Shown here piece by piece: positions 9,889-19,104 of a DNA stretch of 64,000 bases (its first letter is position 1; every line of letters begins with the position of its first letter). The position numbers were made by a program, and so were the translations under genes. The stretch is from Hyphomonas adhaerens MHS-3. GTDB taxonomy: Bacteria; Pseudomonadota; Alphaproteobacteria; Caulobacterales; Hyphomonadaceae. The DNA is taken from NCBI RefSeq assembly GCF_000685235.1, contig NZ_ARYH01000001.1, forward strand, positions 1,736,001 through 1,800,000, in the 5' to 3' direction. Under the pieces are notes generated by a model. That model worked only from the letters and a program-made list of their open reading frames with translations. It had not been told where the DNA came from and did not search any database.

Positions 9889-10466
9889 AGATCCGGGCGT
9901 TTGGTGCAGACGGCATGGAAGGGAATTGTTTCACGAGACAGCATAGCCCGCATCTCGGGGATACTCGCGTCAGCCGGACGGCCCTGCAGTTCGGGGGAAA
10001 CGAGGCACAGTTTGAACCCGGCATCAATCAAATGGTTTGCGCCCGCAGCATCCAGCGGAAACCTGGTGAAACAGTCGACCCAAACCCAGTCGACTTTACC
10101 CGCGAGAGACATGGCTGTCTCGGCGTGCTCGAACTCCGACACACGCACAGCACAACGGCGTTCGCCGGTCCGGGAAGTGCGGATCAGGAATGGAAAGGAT
10201 TGGTCCAGGAAAAAGAAATCCTCAATTCCGTGCTTCTTCATCAGTTCCAGCAGGACGGATTCGAGGCCCTCTTCCTTGACGTTCAGGATCAGGGTTCCGT
10301 GCTTGTAGTGCGTGATCCATTCGCGGAAGTCTTCGCCATCCTCAAAGGGATCATGATGAATGATCAGCTCGCGGCCGCGGCTACGGATATCTACTTCGAT
10401 CCCATACTGAGCCGGTGTTTCCGTCAGTTCCTCGATCGTGTTCTTTCGGTGTGCAATCAAGTGCAT
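9870..10466 (-). CDS. Glycerophosphodiester phosphodiesterase-like (PLC-like TIM barrel) protein
   Basis: The 198-residue protein begins MHLIAHRKNT and continues GIEVDIRSRGRELIIHHDP. This arrangement (first His-Arg, then Glu-x-Asp, then His-His-Asp-Pro) matches the active-site layout of GDPD enzymes. It is shorter than typical GDPDs (about 240-350 residues) and lacks a signal peptide, so it should be cytoplasmic. A GAGGGA ribosome site precedes the ATG. It sits 12 bases downstream of a GT2 gene and overlaps the kinase-fusion gene. A compact PLC-like barrel next to a kinase and phosphatase suggests metabolism of a phosphodiester or polyol phosphate used to decorate a glycan. Activity is inferred. 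Confidence 0.72.
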   Translation of the reverse strand: MHLIAHRKNTIEELTETPAQYGIEVDIRSRGRELIIHHDPFEDGEDFREWITHYKHGTLILNVKEEGLESVLLELMKKHGIEDFFFLDQSFPFLIRTSRTGERRCAVRVSEFEHAETAMSLAGKVDWVWVDCFTRFPLDAAGANHLIDAGFKLCLVSPELQGRPADASIPEMRAMLSRETIPFHAVCTKRPDLWETSN

Positions 10467-10478
10467 ACGGCAAGTCCC

Positions 10479-11198
10479 TCAGGTTTGTTCCCGGTTCACG
10501 GAAAAACGCTTGCGTAGCTGAAAGCTGAATTCCACGGTTCTTTTGATGAACTTGTATTTCGATTGCCAGTTCACATTCCATGAAGACTGGCCCTGTTCGC
10601 GATTTGCGAAATTAACCGGGAAGCGCCTGACCTTTTTCTTCTGCCGTTTGGCGAGCGCGTACGCATAGAGGTCGAGCGAAAAATCGTGCGGCGGAGATGT
10701 CCAGGACTCAAAGAACTTGCGTGAGAACATGGTGGGTTGCGCATTCACGTCGGCAAGCACGTGACCTAGCAGGACTGTTTCGAACACAGTCATGCCCATG
10801 GTGAACACCGTGTCCGCGACCGGGCGTCCATAACGTCTGCCTTTTACGAACAGGTTTTCGGGATCGTCGCTGTTGGTGAAGAGTTTCATAGCGGCAACGG
10901 CATCCATGGGGTCTGTCTGCATGTCCGCGTGAGTCCAGCCGATTATGTCTCCAGACGCGGCTCTCAGACCCGACAGGATGCCAAACCCGTAACCCTGGTT
11001 CACCTCTACCGTCTCGATCCTTATTCCCGGTTTTCCTGCCGTGCACTCTGCGAGGACTTCCGCAGAGTTGTCGTTCGAGCCGTTGTTCACCAGTATGAAC
11101 TCGCAATCGATCAGCGCGACAACTTCTTCGCAACGCTTCACCAGCCGCGGTATTCCGGCAGATTCATTGTAGCAGGGAAGAACGAGCGAAAGTTTCAT
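10479..11198 (-). CDS. Glycosyltransferase family 2
   Basis: The 239-residue protein has the GT2 GT-A fold: LSLVLPCYNESAGI at the N-terminus, FILVNNGSNDNS, and GWTHADMQTDP holding the metal-binding acidic residues near residue 92. It lacks the C-terminal membrane helices of DPM1/GtrB-type enzymes, and its C-terminal half is basic. The family transfers sugars from nucleotide donors to lipid-linked or protein acceptors at the inner membrane. It is second in the minus-strand block, 136 bases after the 800-residue membrane protein gene. Donor and acceptor are not predictable. Confidence 0.86.
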   Translation of the reverse strand: MKLSLVLPCYNESAGIPRLVKRCEEVVALIDCEFILVNNGSNDNSAEVLAECTAGKPGIRIETVEVNQGYGFGILSGLRAASGDIIGWTHADMQTDPMDAVAAMKLFTNSDDPENLFVKGRRYGRPVADTVFTMGMTVFETVLLGHVLADVNAQPTMFSRKFFESWTSPPHDFSLDLYAYALAKRQKKKVRRFPVNFANREQGQSSWNVNWQSKYKFIKRTVEFSFQLRKRFSVNREQT

Positions 11199-11334
11199 CT
11201 GGCTGTTTATACTTTTCGAGGCTGTTGGTCGAGGCGGAAGTGAGGGGCGCTAAACGTAGTCCACTACTTGATTCCGTGGACGATGGTGGTCTTGTAAGCA
11301 GTGATCTGCTGATCTCCAAGCGGCGGTTCTCAAC

Positions 11335-13725
11335 TCATTCGGACGGGATTGTGTACGGGGTGGCAATCGGGCAGCGGGAACCAGACTCCTGATCGACACC
11401 GTACAGGTTCACACTGCCTGACATGACCGGAACGAAGACGGAAAACCCGACATCATCACTGCCGAGTTCCGGGTATGCCGCGGCGACATCGGCCCGTCCG
11501 ATTGGCGCACCGGAAGCACCGATGACCTTGCCGTCACTGTTCGCTGCGATGACGGCATCGAATTGGCTCGAAGGATTGCCATGCCATCCCCAGCCGCCGA
11601 GGACGACCCCTTCGCCAGCATTGCCGGCAATCCATTCTATGACGCCTTCCATGTGAACAGTGCAGCCTGGCATTTGTTTCGGAAACGCCTCGTCCATTGG
11701 CTGTCCGATGAATTCCTTCATGGAAGGCAGCATTTCCGGAAGTGTGTCTCTGAGGTGAGCTCTTCCACGTGCGCCTGCCGGGCGGTTGAAGACGGACATA
11801 ACCAGGCCGGAGGAGGGGTCAGGGAAATCCTCTCTCTCCCAATGAAGATCGGTAAAATACTGGAGTGCACCATAGTCGGCTTCATTATCGACGATCAGGG
11901 CACCGATGTCCCGGTCAGAAACAACCCCGTCGAAATTGACAGACCAGCCGCTTCTGTGACGTTCGTTGACATTGGAGAACAAAGCGAATTGCGAGGCGCT
12001 GTCTCCCTGCAGAACAGCTGGAAATCCACCATACCAGTAGCCGATGTAATAAGGTGTGCTGCCCGGGCTTAGTTCGCGCGCCCGGCTGTAAGCGTGCCTG
12101 AAGTCGAACAGCGCGTCGGCAGAGGACGTGTGAGGCGGGGTTGGGTGAGGAAGGAAACGCGCGCCGTTATGGTCGACTGCAGCAAGTGCGAACAGATTTG
12201 CCGCAATCACGAGGCCCATGGGGGAGAGGCCGAGCAAGGCGCGCGCCCAATTCGGAAGGACTTCTGTTTGGCGCCACTGCAAGTTGGGCAGTTTGCCTCT
12301 TGAGCTGAATAGAAATGCAGACAAGCCAGCCGCCAGAATGGGCGTCGCCAGTTCCGCCTGGTATCTCGGAGTCCCCCACAGACTACTTTTCGTCGGACCA
12401 TAGAAAACCAGGATGCCGAGCGTCAGGAAGCCGACCACTGCGGCGGCAAGGAACGCGCCATGGGTGCTTCGTATACGGATTGCATGACCAAGAAAGAAGA
12501 AAGGCACGAGCCCCATAACCGTGACGAGCGCAACAGCCGGAATGCCGCCGACAAGCGCTGTGAGCACCTGACGGGACGGGGGCGCTTCGGAAATAGCCGG
12601 GGTGCCAAACAGGATGAAGACGAGGGCGCCCGTGACCGCGAGTGCCATCAGTCCGACGAGGACGACGAGGTCAGATGTTTTTTGAGGACGGCGCGAGACA
12701 GCCAGGGCACAGAATAGAAACAGGGGGGCAAGCGCTATAAATCCCGGGGCTCGCATCAGCGCCGCAAGAGCGGTAACGACAGCGAGCGGCACAAGACAGG
12801 CGACGGGGCTGTTGTCATCCTCTGAGGCGGCAAAGAATGCAAATGTCATCCATCCCGCGAGCGGCGGCCAGATCGAGGCCTCAACCAGAGCCGAGGTCTG
12901 GAGAAGGCCGGGTAGACTGGCAATTGCAATGAGGCCAACGGCAGAATTCAAGCGGTCGAGCCGGGTTCTAAGAAGAAAATAGAAGGCCCACATCGCGGCC
13001 AGCAAGCCCGTAAAGCCGGCCATTCGAAACCCGAATGCGTCTGTCCCGAAAACGGCGCTCGAAACGATCAGTGGAAGCAGGCGGAGCGGAGGGTGCGGGT
13101 CACGCATAGACTCGTTTGCGAAGAGTACCGGGAACCCTTCCGATCCCTTCAGGAGCCCCAGATCGGTGGAAAACAGAACCCTTCCGGCAATGAGGGCCGC
13201 AATCCAAACCAGCGCTATCGCAAGCGGCCGGTTGCCCAGCAGGCGCGGTACAACGAAAAAGAGCACGAGCAGTGCGATTACGATGCCGCTGTGGACCAGT
13301 CGGATGAATGTTCCGGCATTCATTTCCAGGCCCGGGGTACCTGTTTCCGGATCACCACCCACCAAGCTGTACAGGAGCAATTGAGCCGGCCTGGATGCAA
13401 TCGAGGCATGGTAGATCGCGTCGGACCAGAGATCAGCGGTAAGCCTCGAAAAAACAACAAGTCCGAGAGCGATCCACGTCAGAAACACTATCAGGGCATC
13501 CACAAGCTTGGTGCCTGGCGGGACCAGCTGCACGCTGAAACTGTTCATTCGAGAGGCATAGGCAAGAGTCAGCAACGCGAGGGCGGTTGCAACGACATGT
13601 ACTGCTGCGAGTGGTGTCCGGATCCACGGGCCAGATGGGAACAGGGCGATAAAGAACAGGGCCATCGCGAGCAGGAAGGCAAAGTTCAGCACCGGCCCGC
13701 GAGATGCTGCTTTCTTGTTCGACAT
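11335..13725 (-). CDS. Large polytopic membrane protein, GT-C-like
   Basis: I chose the ATG at 13725, preceded by a GGTGGGGCG stretch; an in-frame GTG at 13737 is possible. The roughly 796-residue protein has about 12-13 membrane segments over residues 15-510, then a soluble, probably periplasmic C-terminal part of about 290 residues. The first large loop contains TADLWSDAIYHASIA, with acidic residues placed as in GT-C enzymes, and a later loop has MRDPHPPLRLLPL. It is the promoter-proximal gene of the minus-strand block and faces the aldolase gene across a 157-base gap. It is probably a lipid-carrier-dependent transferase or polymerase, and no closer family is recognised. Confidence 0.72.
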   Translation of the reverse strand: MSNKKAASRGPVLNFAFLLAMALFFIALFPSGPWIRTPLAAVHVVATALALLTLAYASRMNSFSVQLVPPGTKLVDALIVFLTWIALGLVVFSRLTADLWSDAIYHASIASRPAQLLLYSLVGGDPETGTPGLEMNAGTFIRLVHSGIVIALLVLFFVVPRLLGNRPLAIALVWIAALIAGRVLFSTDLGLLKGSEGFPVLFANESMRDPHPPLRLLPLIVSSAVFGTDAFGFRMAGFTGLLAAMWAFYFLLRTRLDRLNSAVGLIAIASLPGLLQTSALVEASIWPPLAGWMTFAFFAASEDDNSPVACLVPLAVVTALAALMRAPGFIALAPLFLFCALAVSRRPQKTSDLVVLVGLMALAVTGALVFILFGTPAISEAPPSRQVLTALVGGIPAVALVTVMGLVPFFFLGHAIRIRSTHGAFLAAAVVGFLTLGILVFYGPTKSSLWGTPRYQAELATPILAAGLSAFLFSSRGKLPNLQWRQTEVLPNWARALLGLSPMGLVIAANLFALAAVDHNGARFLPHPTPPHTSSADALFDFRHAYSRARELSPGSTPYYIGYWYGGFPAVLQGDSASQFALFSNVNERHRSGWSVNFDGVVSDRDIGALIVDNEADYGALQYFTDLHWEREDFPDPSSGLVMSVFNRPAGARGRAHLRDTLPEMLPSMKEFIGQPMDEAFPKQMPGCTVHMEGVIEWIAGNAGEGVVLGGWGWHGNPSSQFDAVIAANSDGKVIGASGAPIGRADVAAAYPELGSDDVGFSVFVPVMSGSVNLYGVDQESGSRCPIATPYTIPSE

Positions 13726-13882
13726 CCCGCGCCCCACCGTTGATGTGTTGGTTCTTTACAGGTTCTGGAGTCCGTCAATTTTGTATGCCGGTCAAGCATT
13801 GGTGCCAAGGTAACTCATGGTTGACTGACAATTGGGCGGCGTTAGGTGTAAAGTCTCCCAAAGAGATGATCCGGACGACACC

Positions 13883-14920
13883 ATGACACCTGAATTGCAA
13901 GGGCTACGGGAGGTCTCGGCCCGTCTCGGAAGCGATCCATTGCTGGTGCAGGGAGGCGGTGGGAATGCCTCCCTCAAGGAAGGGGGCATTCTGCATGTCA
14001 AATCCTCCGGAACCTGGATGTCGGATGCGCTGAAAAGGGACATTTTCGTCTCACTTGACCTTGCAGGTGTCCGAAAAGGCGTAAAAGCGGGCGAGGAGGA
14101 TTTTTCGAGCCTGGTGCTGCCTTCTGCCCAAGGGGACGGGCGCCCATCCATCGAGACTGCCCTTCACGCGATCATGCCACACGCGGTCGTGATTCACGCG
14201 CATGCGGTCAATTCGATCTGCACAACCCTCCTGCCTTCGGCGGTGGAGCGGCTGACGCAAAAGCTTGGCGGCATACGGTGGGCCATCGTGCCATATGCAA
14301 AACCGGGAGCCGACCTGGCGCGGGCTATTCAGGATGTCCTGGAAGCAGACGCGCCGGATGTCGTTTTTATGTCCAATCATGGCGTCGTCGCGGGTGGTGC
14401 ATCAGCCCGGGAAGTCGAAGAACGGTTGCGGGACGTCGAGTCGCGACTGTCATTTGATCAGACAGTATCCTCCCAGCCTGCCGTTCAGGCTGATCGTCCG
14501 GATGTGGCTGGGTATCGTTGGCATGATGACGCAGGTTTAGGCGCGCTGGCCTTCGATCCCTCCCGGGCGCAAAAACTGTGTCGCCGGGCGCTCGTGCCGG
14601 ATCAGGTCGTGTATCTGGGCGGCCCGGCAGTTTGGAGCGAAACGGTCGAGGATTTGTCAGACATCCGGGCGGAGTGGTTGCGCTCCAGAGGCGTAGAACC
14701 GCGTCTTGTCTTCGTCAGCGGCTTGGGTGCGCTGGTTCACGAAGATGTGGGATCGGGTGGAATGTCGATGATCTTCCTTTTGGGAGAAATTGCCCACCGG
14801 CTGCCGATCACGGTTGTGCCGTCGATGCTGAGTGTGGAAGACGAGTTGAAATTGCTCAACTGGGACGCAGAGAAATACCGTCAGGCGCTTGATGCTCAGC
14901 GCGGCTCTGCAGGCAACTGA
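13883..14920 (+). CDS. Class II aldolase/adducin family protein
   Basis: The ATG at 13883 fits family starts better than the upstream in-frame ATG at 13832. The 345-residue product keeps the class II aldolase site: QGGGGNASLK and SSGTWM for phosphate binding, catalytic Glu91, zinc ligands His105 and His107 (IHAHA) and His166 (SNHG). These enzymes split or join hydroxyaldehyde and ketone phosphates such as L-fuculose-1-P and L-rhamnulose-1-P. The C-terminal 120 residues exceed the classical fold and may form a second small domain. The next gene, a double nucleotidyltransferase, starts 27 bases later, so the aldolase may make the sugar-like unit that the next enzyme activates. That substrate link is inference. 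Confidence 0.83.
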   Translation: MTPELQGLREVSARLGSDPLLVQGGGGNASLKEGGILHVKSSGTWMSDALKRDIFVSLDLAGVRKGVKAGEEDFSSLVLPSAQGDGRPSIETALHAIMPHAVVIHAHAVNSICTTLLPSAVERLTQKLGGIRWAIVPYAKPGADLARAIQDVLEADAPDVVFMSNHGVVAGGASAREVEERLRDVESRLSFDQTVSSQPAVQADRPDVAGYRWHDDAGLGALAFDPSRAQKLCRRALVPDQVVYLGGPAVWSETVEDLSDIRAEWLRSRGVEPRLVFVSGLGALVHEDVGSGGMSMIFLLGEIAHRLPITVVPSMLSVEDELKLLNWDAEKYRQALDAQRGSAGN

Positions 14921-14947
14921 CCGGTGCCAGAAGAAAGGTGCAGCGAT

Positions 14948-16693
14948 ATGCAGATCGTCATTCCCATGTCTGGCTTTGGCGAGCGCTTCAGGCGTGCCGG
15001 ATACGACACGCCCAAACCCCTGATCCCGGTCGATGGCAAACCCATTATCGCCCACGTGCTGGACATGTTTCCTGGCGAGACGGACGTCGTGTTCATCTGC
15101 AACAAGGACCATCTGTCCAATCCCGACTACCGGATGGCCGAGATCCTGCGCCGTTATTGTCCGACCGGAAAGATCGTGGCGATCCCGCCGCACAAGCTGG
15201 GACCGGTGAATGCCGTCCTGCTTGCACGGGAAGCCATCGACCCGGACAAGCCCGTCGTGGTCAACTACTGTGATTTCACCTGCTACTGGGACTATAAGGA
15301 TTTCAGGCGTTTCGTGACGGAGACCGACTGCGATGGCTGCGTGCCCGCATATCGGGGCTTCCATCCCCACAGCCTCGGGTCGACCTTTTATGCCTATATG
15401 AAGCATACGGGGCTCTGGATGGACGATATCCAGGAGAAAAAGCCGTGGACGGATGACCCGCCGAGTGAATACGCGTCAAGCGGAACCTATTATTTCCGCA
15501 GCGGGGCACTCTGTCTTGAGACACTGGAAAAGCAGGTCCGCCAGGAACTGGACGTCAATGGCGAGTATTATGTGAGCCTTGCTTACCGGGTGCTCAAACA
15601 GGGCGGATACCGCACCGCCATCTATGACCTTCAGCATTTCATGCAGTGGGGGACCCCGGAAGACCTCGCAGAGTATGTCGCGTGGTCCAAAGCCTTTCGC
15701 CGCCTTGCGGTGGATGATGCCGTCCGGCCCCGGCATGGTGGCACGCTGCTTGTGCCCATGGCAGGCCTTGGCAAACGTTTTGCGGACGAAGGCTACGCGC
15801 AGGTGAAGCCGCTTATCCCTGTATCCGGCCGCCCCATGGCCATTCAGGCCACGCGCGACCTGCCCGAAGCGCACAAAACCGTTTTCGTTCTGCGGCGCGA
15901 TATTCCCGGCGTTGAGGAGATCGAGCTGAAGCTGCTGACGTCCTTCGTCGGTGCCGAAACGGTGATGCTGGATGAGGTCACAGAGGGGCAGGCCATCACT
16001 TGCAAACATGGGCTTTCCCGCGTGGCTCCGGACCAGCCCGTGACGGTGGGGGCCTGCGATAACGGCATGCTGTACGACCCGAAAAAGTTCGAAGCCGCGA
16101 TGGCCGGCGACGCGGATGTGCTTGTCTGGACCGTGAGAGGTCATGTGGATGGCAAGATGCGGCCGAAGCAGTTCGGCTGGGTTCAGGCCGACAAGGATGG
16201 TGCCGTCCGCGACGTGCTGGTGAAAGAGGCTCCCGAGGATCCGGCGACGGCACCAATGATCGTCGGCGCATTCACATTCCGAAGGGCGTCGGACTTTGCG
16301 GCATGCATCGATGCGCTCGTGGATCGTGATGGCCGGGTCAATGGCGAATTCTATGTCGACAGCCTGATTGCCGATGCGGTGGCGAAAGGGCTGAACTGCC
16401 AGATATTCGAAATCGATCATTATATTGGCTGGGGAACGCCGAATGACCTGAAGACCTTCGAATATTGGCAATCCTGTTTCCACAAATGGCCATCGCATCC
16501 CTACAAGCTGCAAAATGACCGCCGTATTCCAGGGGCAAGTATTGGTGGATTGGCAGACCGCTACGCCGCGACTGTTCCGGATCGTCCGGAAGGAGTGTCG
16601 GTCAAGACGGCTGAAGCGAAGGGCACTGCGAATCCCCTTCGTCAGATCCGTTCGATTTGGGATTTGGTCTCCGGTTCTTCGCCCAGATCATAA
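14948..16693 (+). CDS. Tandem sugar-phosphate nucleotidyltransferase (two NTP-transferase domains)
   Basis: The ATG at 14948 is preferred because an AGAAAGG site precedes it; an in-frame start at 14924 is less likely. The 581-residue protein contains two full copies of the NTP-transferase fold. The first starts QIVIPMSGFGERFRRAGYD and the second, near residue 265, starts LLVPMAGLGKRFADEGYAQ. Each has a TPKPLIPV or VKPLIPV lysine motif. Late landmarks are also duplicated: NGEYYVS with QWGTPEDL, and NGEFYVD with GWGTPNDL. Such enzymes make NDP- or CDP-activated sugars. The copies have diverged, so they may act on different substrates or one may be regulatory. Confidence 0.85.
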   Translation: MQIVIPMSGFGERFRRAGYDTPKPLIPVDGKPIIAHVLDMFPGETDVVFICNKDHLSNPDYRMAEILRRYCPTGKIVAIPPHKLGPVNAVLLAREAIDPDKPVVVNYCDFTCYWDYKDFRRFVTETDCDGCVPAYRGFHPHSLGSTFYAYMKHTGLWMDDIQEKKPWTDDPPSEYASSGTYYFRSGALCLETLEKQVRQELDVNGEYYVSLAYRVLKQGGYRTAIYDLQHFMQWGTPEDLAEYVAWSKAFRRLAVDDAVRPRHGGTLLVPMAGLGKRFADEGYAQVKPLIPVSGRPMAIQATRDLPEAHKTVFVLRRDIPGVEEIELKLLTSFVGAETVMLDEVTEGQAITCKHGLSRVAPDQPVTVGACDNGMLYDPKKFEAAMAGDADVLVWTVRGHVDGKMRPKQFGWVQADKDGAVRDVLVKEAPEDPATAPMIVGAFTFRRASDFAACIDALVDRDGRVNGEFYVDSLIADAVAKGLNCQIFEIDHYIGWGTPNDLKTFEYWQSCFHKWPSHPYKLQNDRRIPGASIGGLADRYAATVPDRPEGVSVKTAEAKGTANPLRQIRSIWDLVSGSSPRS

Positions 16694-16791
16694 ACAATCG
16701 GGAGCCGTTTCCGCCGGTGCTGATCTGGTGGTTGCACCGATGCGCCGTATTAGACTACAGCAGGTTGGCTGCTGATTTCCTGAGGCTGAAT

Positions 16792-17511
16792 ATGTTTTCA
16801 ATTGCTAAGAACAGTCACTGGCTCCAAACGCTGGCGGCCAAGATGATCACGAGTGTCCACCCGTCGATTCGGCACAATGTCGAAAAGATCGAGGGCCTTC
16901 AGAAGGCTTTCTATCTGACCAACCTGGAAAGTATCCCCGGGGACTACATGGAATTCGGCATGTTCGAGGGGACTTCGTTCATCGGCGCGTTCGAAGCCAA
17001 CCGGAAAACAGGCACGTCTGAATCGCCCAAACGAAAGTTCTGGGGGTATGATTCTTTTGAAGGGTTCAAATATTCGGACGAGAAAGACCGCCACCCGTTT
17101 TTCCGGGAAGGCGACTTCAAAAGCAGTTACGACAAAGTGTCAAAGCGCATCCGGAAACATTTCAAAGATGCGGCTCCTTGGGCCATTACAAAGGGGTATG
17201 TTGAGGACACGATCGGGGGAAAAACAGCCGCTGAAATAGGTATTCCAAAGGTCGCTGTCGCGCTTGTCGATCTCGATCTGGGTGCACCTGCGCGGGTTTG
17301 CCTCGAAGTCATGAGCGGGTCGCTCCAGAGAGGCAGTATCATCATATTCGACGACTATTTCGCCTATCAAGGACGACTCGACAGGGGGGTGGCGAAGGCC
17401 TTCGAAGACTTTAAGGTCGACCATCCGCGTTTCGTTTTCCGCAGACTGTTTGACTACGGAATGGGCGGACAAGCTTACATCGTTGCGGACGATGGTACGC
17501 CGGAAGACTGA
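16792..17511 (+). CDS. TylF/MycF-like O-methyltransferase
   Basis: I start at the ATG at 16792, preceded by GAGG; the frame is open further upstream and overlaps the previous gene only if the 16657 start is used. The 239-residue protein has the TylF signature: GDYMEFGMFEGTSF for S-adenosylmethionine binding, FWGYDSFEGF, a VALVDLDL metal-binding stretch and GSIIIFDDYF. Family members methylate sugar hydroxyls of macrolides or surface glycans and use magnesium. Local GC is low: 29 of 60 bases in the line starting 17101. It likely methylates a sugar of the local polysaccharide. The acceptor is unknown. Confidence 0.82.
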   Translation: MFSIAKNSHWLQTLAAKMITSVHPSIRHNVEKIEGLQKAFYLTNLESIPGDYMEFGMFEGTSFIGAFEANRKTGTSESPKRKFWGYDSFEGFKYSDEKDRHPFFREGDFKSSYDKVSKRIRKHFKDAAPWAITKGYVEDTIGGKTAAEIGIPKVAVALVDLDLGAPARVCLEVMSGSLQRGSIIIFDDYFAYQGRLDRGVAKAFEDFKVDHPRFVFRRLFDYGMGGQAYIVADDGTPED

Positions 17512-17525
17512 GGGCGCGTTTGGTC

Positions 17526-17957
17526 ATGCCGTCTGTCTCCAGTCTGGCGCGCGAGGTCTATAATCGCATACCGGTTTCGGTGAAGCGGTTTGCGGTCGCT
17601 GGCGGCGCGACGGTCGTCGTTGATGCGATTGCGTATTCCCTTTTCCTCAAGATTGGCGTGCCAATTGATATTGCCAAGGCAAGCGGTCTCGTCGTTGCAA
17701 CGATCTTTGCTTATACGGTAAATCGGAACTGGACTTTCTCAGGCTCAGAAGGAAGCTGGAAAAGCATCATCCTTTTCCTGGTGCTGTATGTTTTTGCATC
17801 CGCGTCAAATGTGATCGTGAACCGGCTCGTGATCGACGCAATCACGAGTTTCCGTTTTGTCATTCCGGTTGCATGGTTCATCGCCACCGGGACATCCGCA
17901 ACCATCAACTATCTCGGTATGCGGTTCATCGTGTTCCCGGTTCGCAAAGACACCTGA
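17526..17957 (+). CDS. GtrA family membrane protein
   Basis: The 143-residue protein has four hydrophobic helices and the GtrA hallmarks RFAVAGGATVVVDAIAY near the N-terminus and TVNRNWTFSG in the middle. GtrA proteins are thought to flip polyprenyl-phosphate-linked sugars across the inner membrane for periplasmic transferases. It starts 14 bases after the methyltransferase stop; an in-frame TTG at 17520 is an alternative start. A convergent methyltransferase gene ends 13 bases downstream. It may supply lipid-linked substrate to one of the GT-C-like proteins nearby. Confidence 0.85.
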   Translation: MPSVSSLAREVYNRIPVSVKRFAVAGGATVVVDAIAYSLFLKIGVPIDIAKASGLVVATIFAYTVNRNWTFSGSEGSWKSIILFLVLYVFASASNVIVNRLVIDAITSFRFVIPVAWFIATGTSATINYLGMRFIVFPVRKDT

Positions 17958-17970
17958 AGGCAACGATCAA

Positions 17971-18879
17971 TCAGGTTTTTTTCAGGATCGTGTTGAATTC
18001 ATTGTAGCCGTGAGGGGTGTTATAGACCCGTTCGACGGTGAAGTTGCAGGCTTTCCGGACAGACTTGTTGTTCATCAGTTTGCGGAAGCTTTCCGGTGTG
18101 TAGAACCAGGTGTGCACGTCGACATAGCCTCCGTCGGCCTCTTCCAGTTGACGTTCTGCTTCTTTCAGGCGGTCGTCGAAATCCGTCCGTGGGACGGGGC
18201 CGTGATCGCCGGCCCAGTGTGCGGCCGGGTTGTTGTGGGTCGAAAGCGTGTAGTGGGCAATCACCGCATCGCGCCCATGTACCTTGCGCTGCTCCTCGTG
18301 CGCCTTCAGCACTTCGCCCGGCTGGGTCGGCTCGCGATAATAGTCGAAGGTGAAGCGCATATCCGGAATGGTCAGCATGTACACGCCGCCCGGGTTCAGG
18401 ATGCGGTGAACCTGTTGGAGGTGCGCAATCATGTCAGGCGTGTGCTCGATACAGTGCGCGCTGTAGACCACATCGAAGCCCGGCGGCACGACGGACAGGT
18501 CGCCCGTGGGCGAAACATATTCGATCCGCACGGGCTCGATGACCGGGTAATTGTGTTCCTTGGCCCGCTGGCGCAGCCCGTCCGGGTCAAGGACATCGAA
18601 ATACTGGATGTTGTCGCCGCGTAGGGTCGGGGCGGTGAACGGGCCGATTTCCAGGACTTTCGCGTCTGGGGCGATGCCGGAGACGAACGCGAATCTGAGG
18701 TCGGCAGGGCTGCCCGTGCGGCCTTCGTCGCGGCCATGCCGGTCATAGTGGGATCGCAAGGCGCTGTCTGAAAGGTGCTGAAGGTCAGGGAACAGGCATC
18801 GGTAGTATTTGGGGATGCACTCATCCGGCAGCTCGCCCGTTTCGACGAACGCCTTCGCAAGGTTTTCAAAATGGATCAT
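17971..18879 (-). CDS. Class I SAM-dependent methyltransferase
   Basis: The 302-residue protein has a Rossmann methyltransferase core: KVLEIGPFTAPTL for motif I, FDVVYSAHCIEHTPD as the post-I region, and HRILNPGGVYMLTIPD for motif III. An N-terminal stretch of about 70 residues (ECIPKYYRCLFPDL, RSHYDRHGRDEGR) resembles the short module often fused to methyltransferases and glycosyltransferases in polysaccharide clusters. It is transcribed alone, with 225 bases separating it from the divergent phenylalanine hydroxylase gene. The probable substrate is a glycan or lipid-linked sugar, from context only. Confidence 0.8.
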   Translation of the reverse strand: MIHFENLAKAFVETGELPDECIPKYYRCLFPDLQHLSDSALRSHYDRHGRDEGRTGSPADLRFAFVSGIAPDAKVLEIGPFTAPTLRGDNIQYFDVLDPDGLRQRAKEHNYPVIEPVRIEYVSPTGDLSVVPPGFDVVYSAHCIEHTPDMIAHLQQVHRILNPGGVYMLTIPDMRFTFDYYREPTQPGEVLKAHEEQRKVHGRDAVIAHYTLSTHNNPAAHWAGDHGPVPRTDFDDRLKEAERQLEEADGGYVDVHTWFYTPESFRKLMNNKSVRKACNFTVERVYNTPHGYNEFNTILKKT

Positions 18880-19104
18880 GGCGCCGCCGGAATACCCTCG
18901 AACTGATTTGCGACCTTATAGCAACGGTGTGAATCTTTGCCACTACAGGATGCCTGTTCGGCCGCTTCGCGTCGCGTGTCGGGTGTACGCCGGGCAACGC
19001 TGTCCGGCAATCCGCCAGGCGGAGCCGATTTGCATATGGTTACAAAAGAAACTAAATTGCACCTTTCGCGCCCTGCCTGCAGATGGCGCTCCTGGAGATT
19101 TGCT

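Noticed and set aside
11230-11290. GTCCAC-N11-GTGGAC inverted repeat
   Set aside because: Only 6 bases per arm and no T run; chance occurrence is likely.
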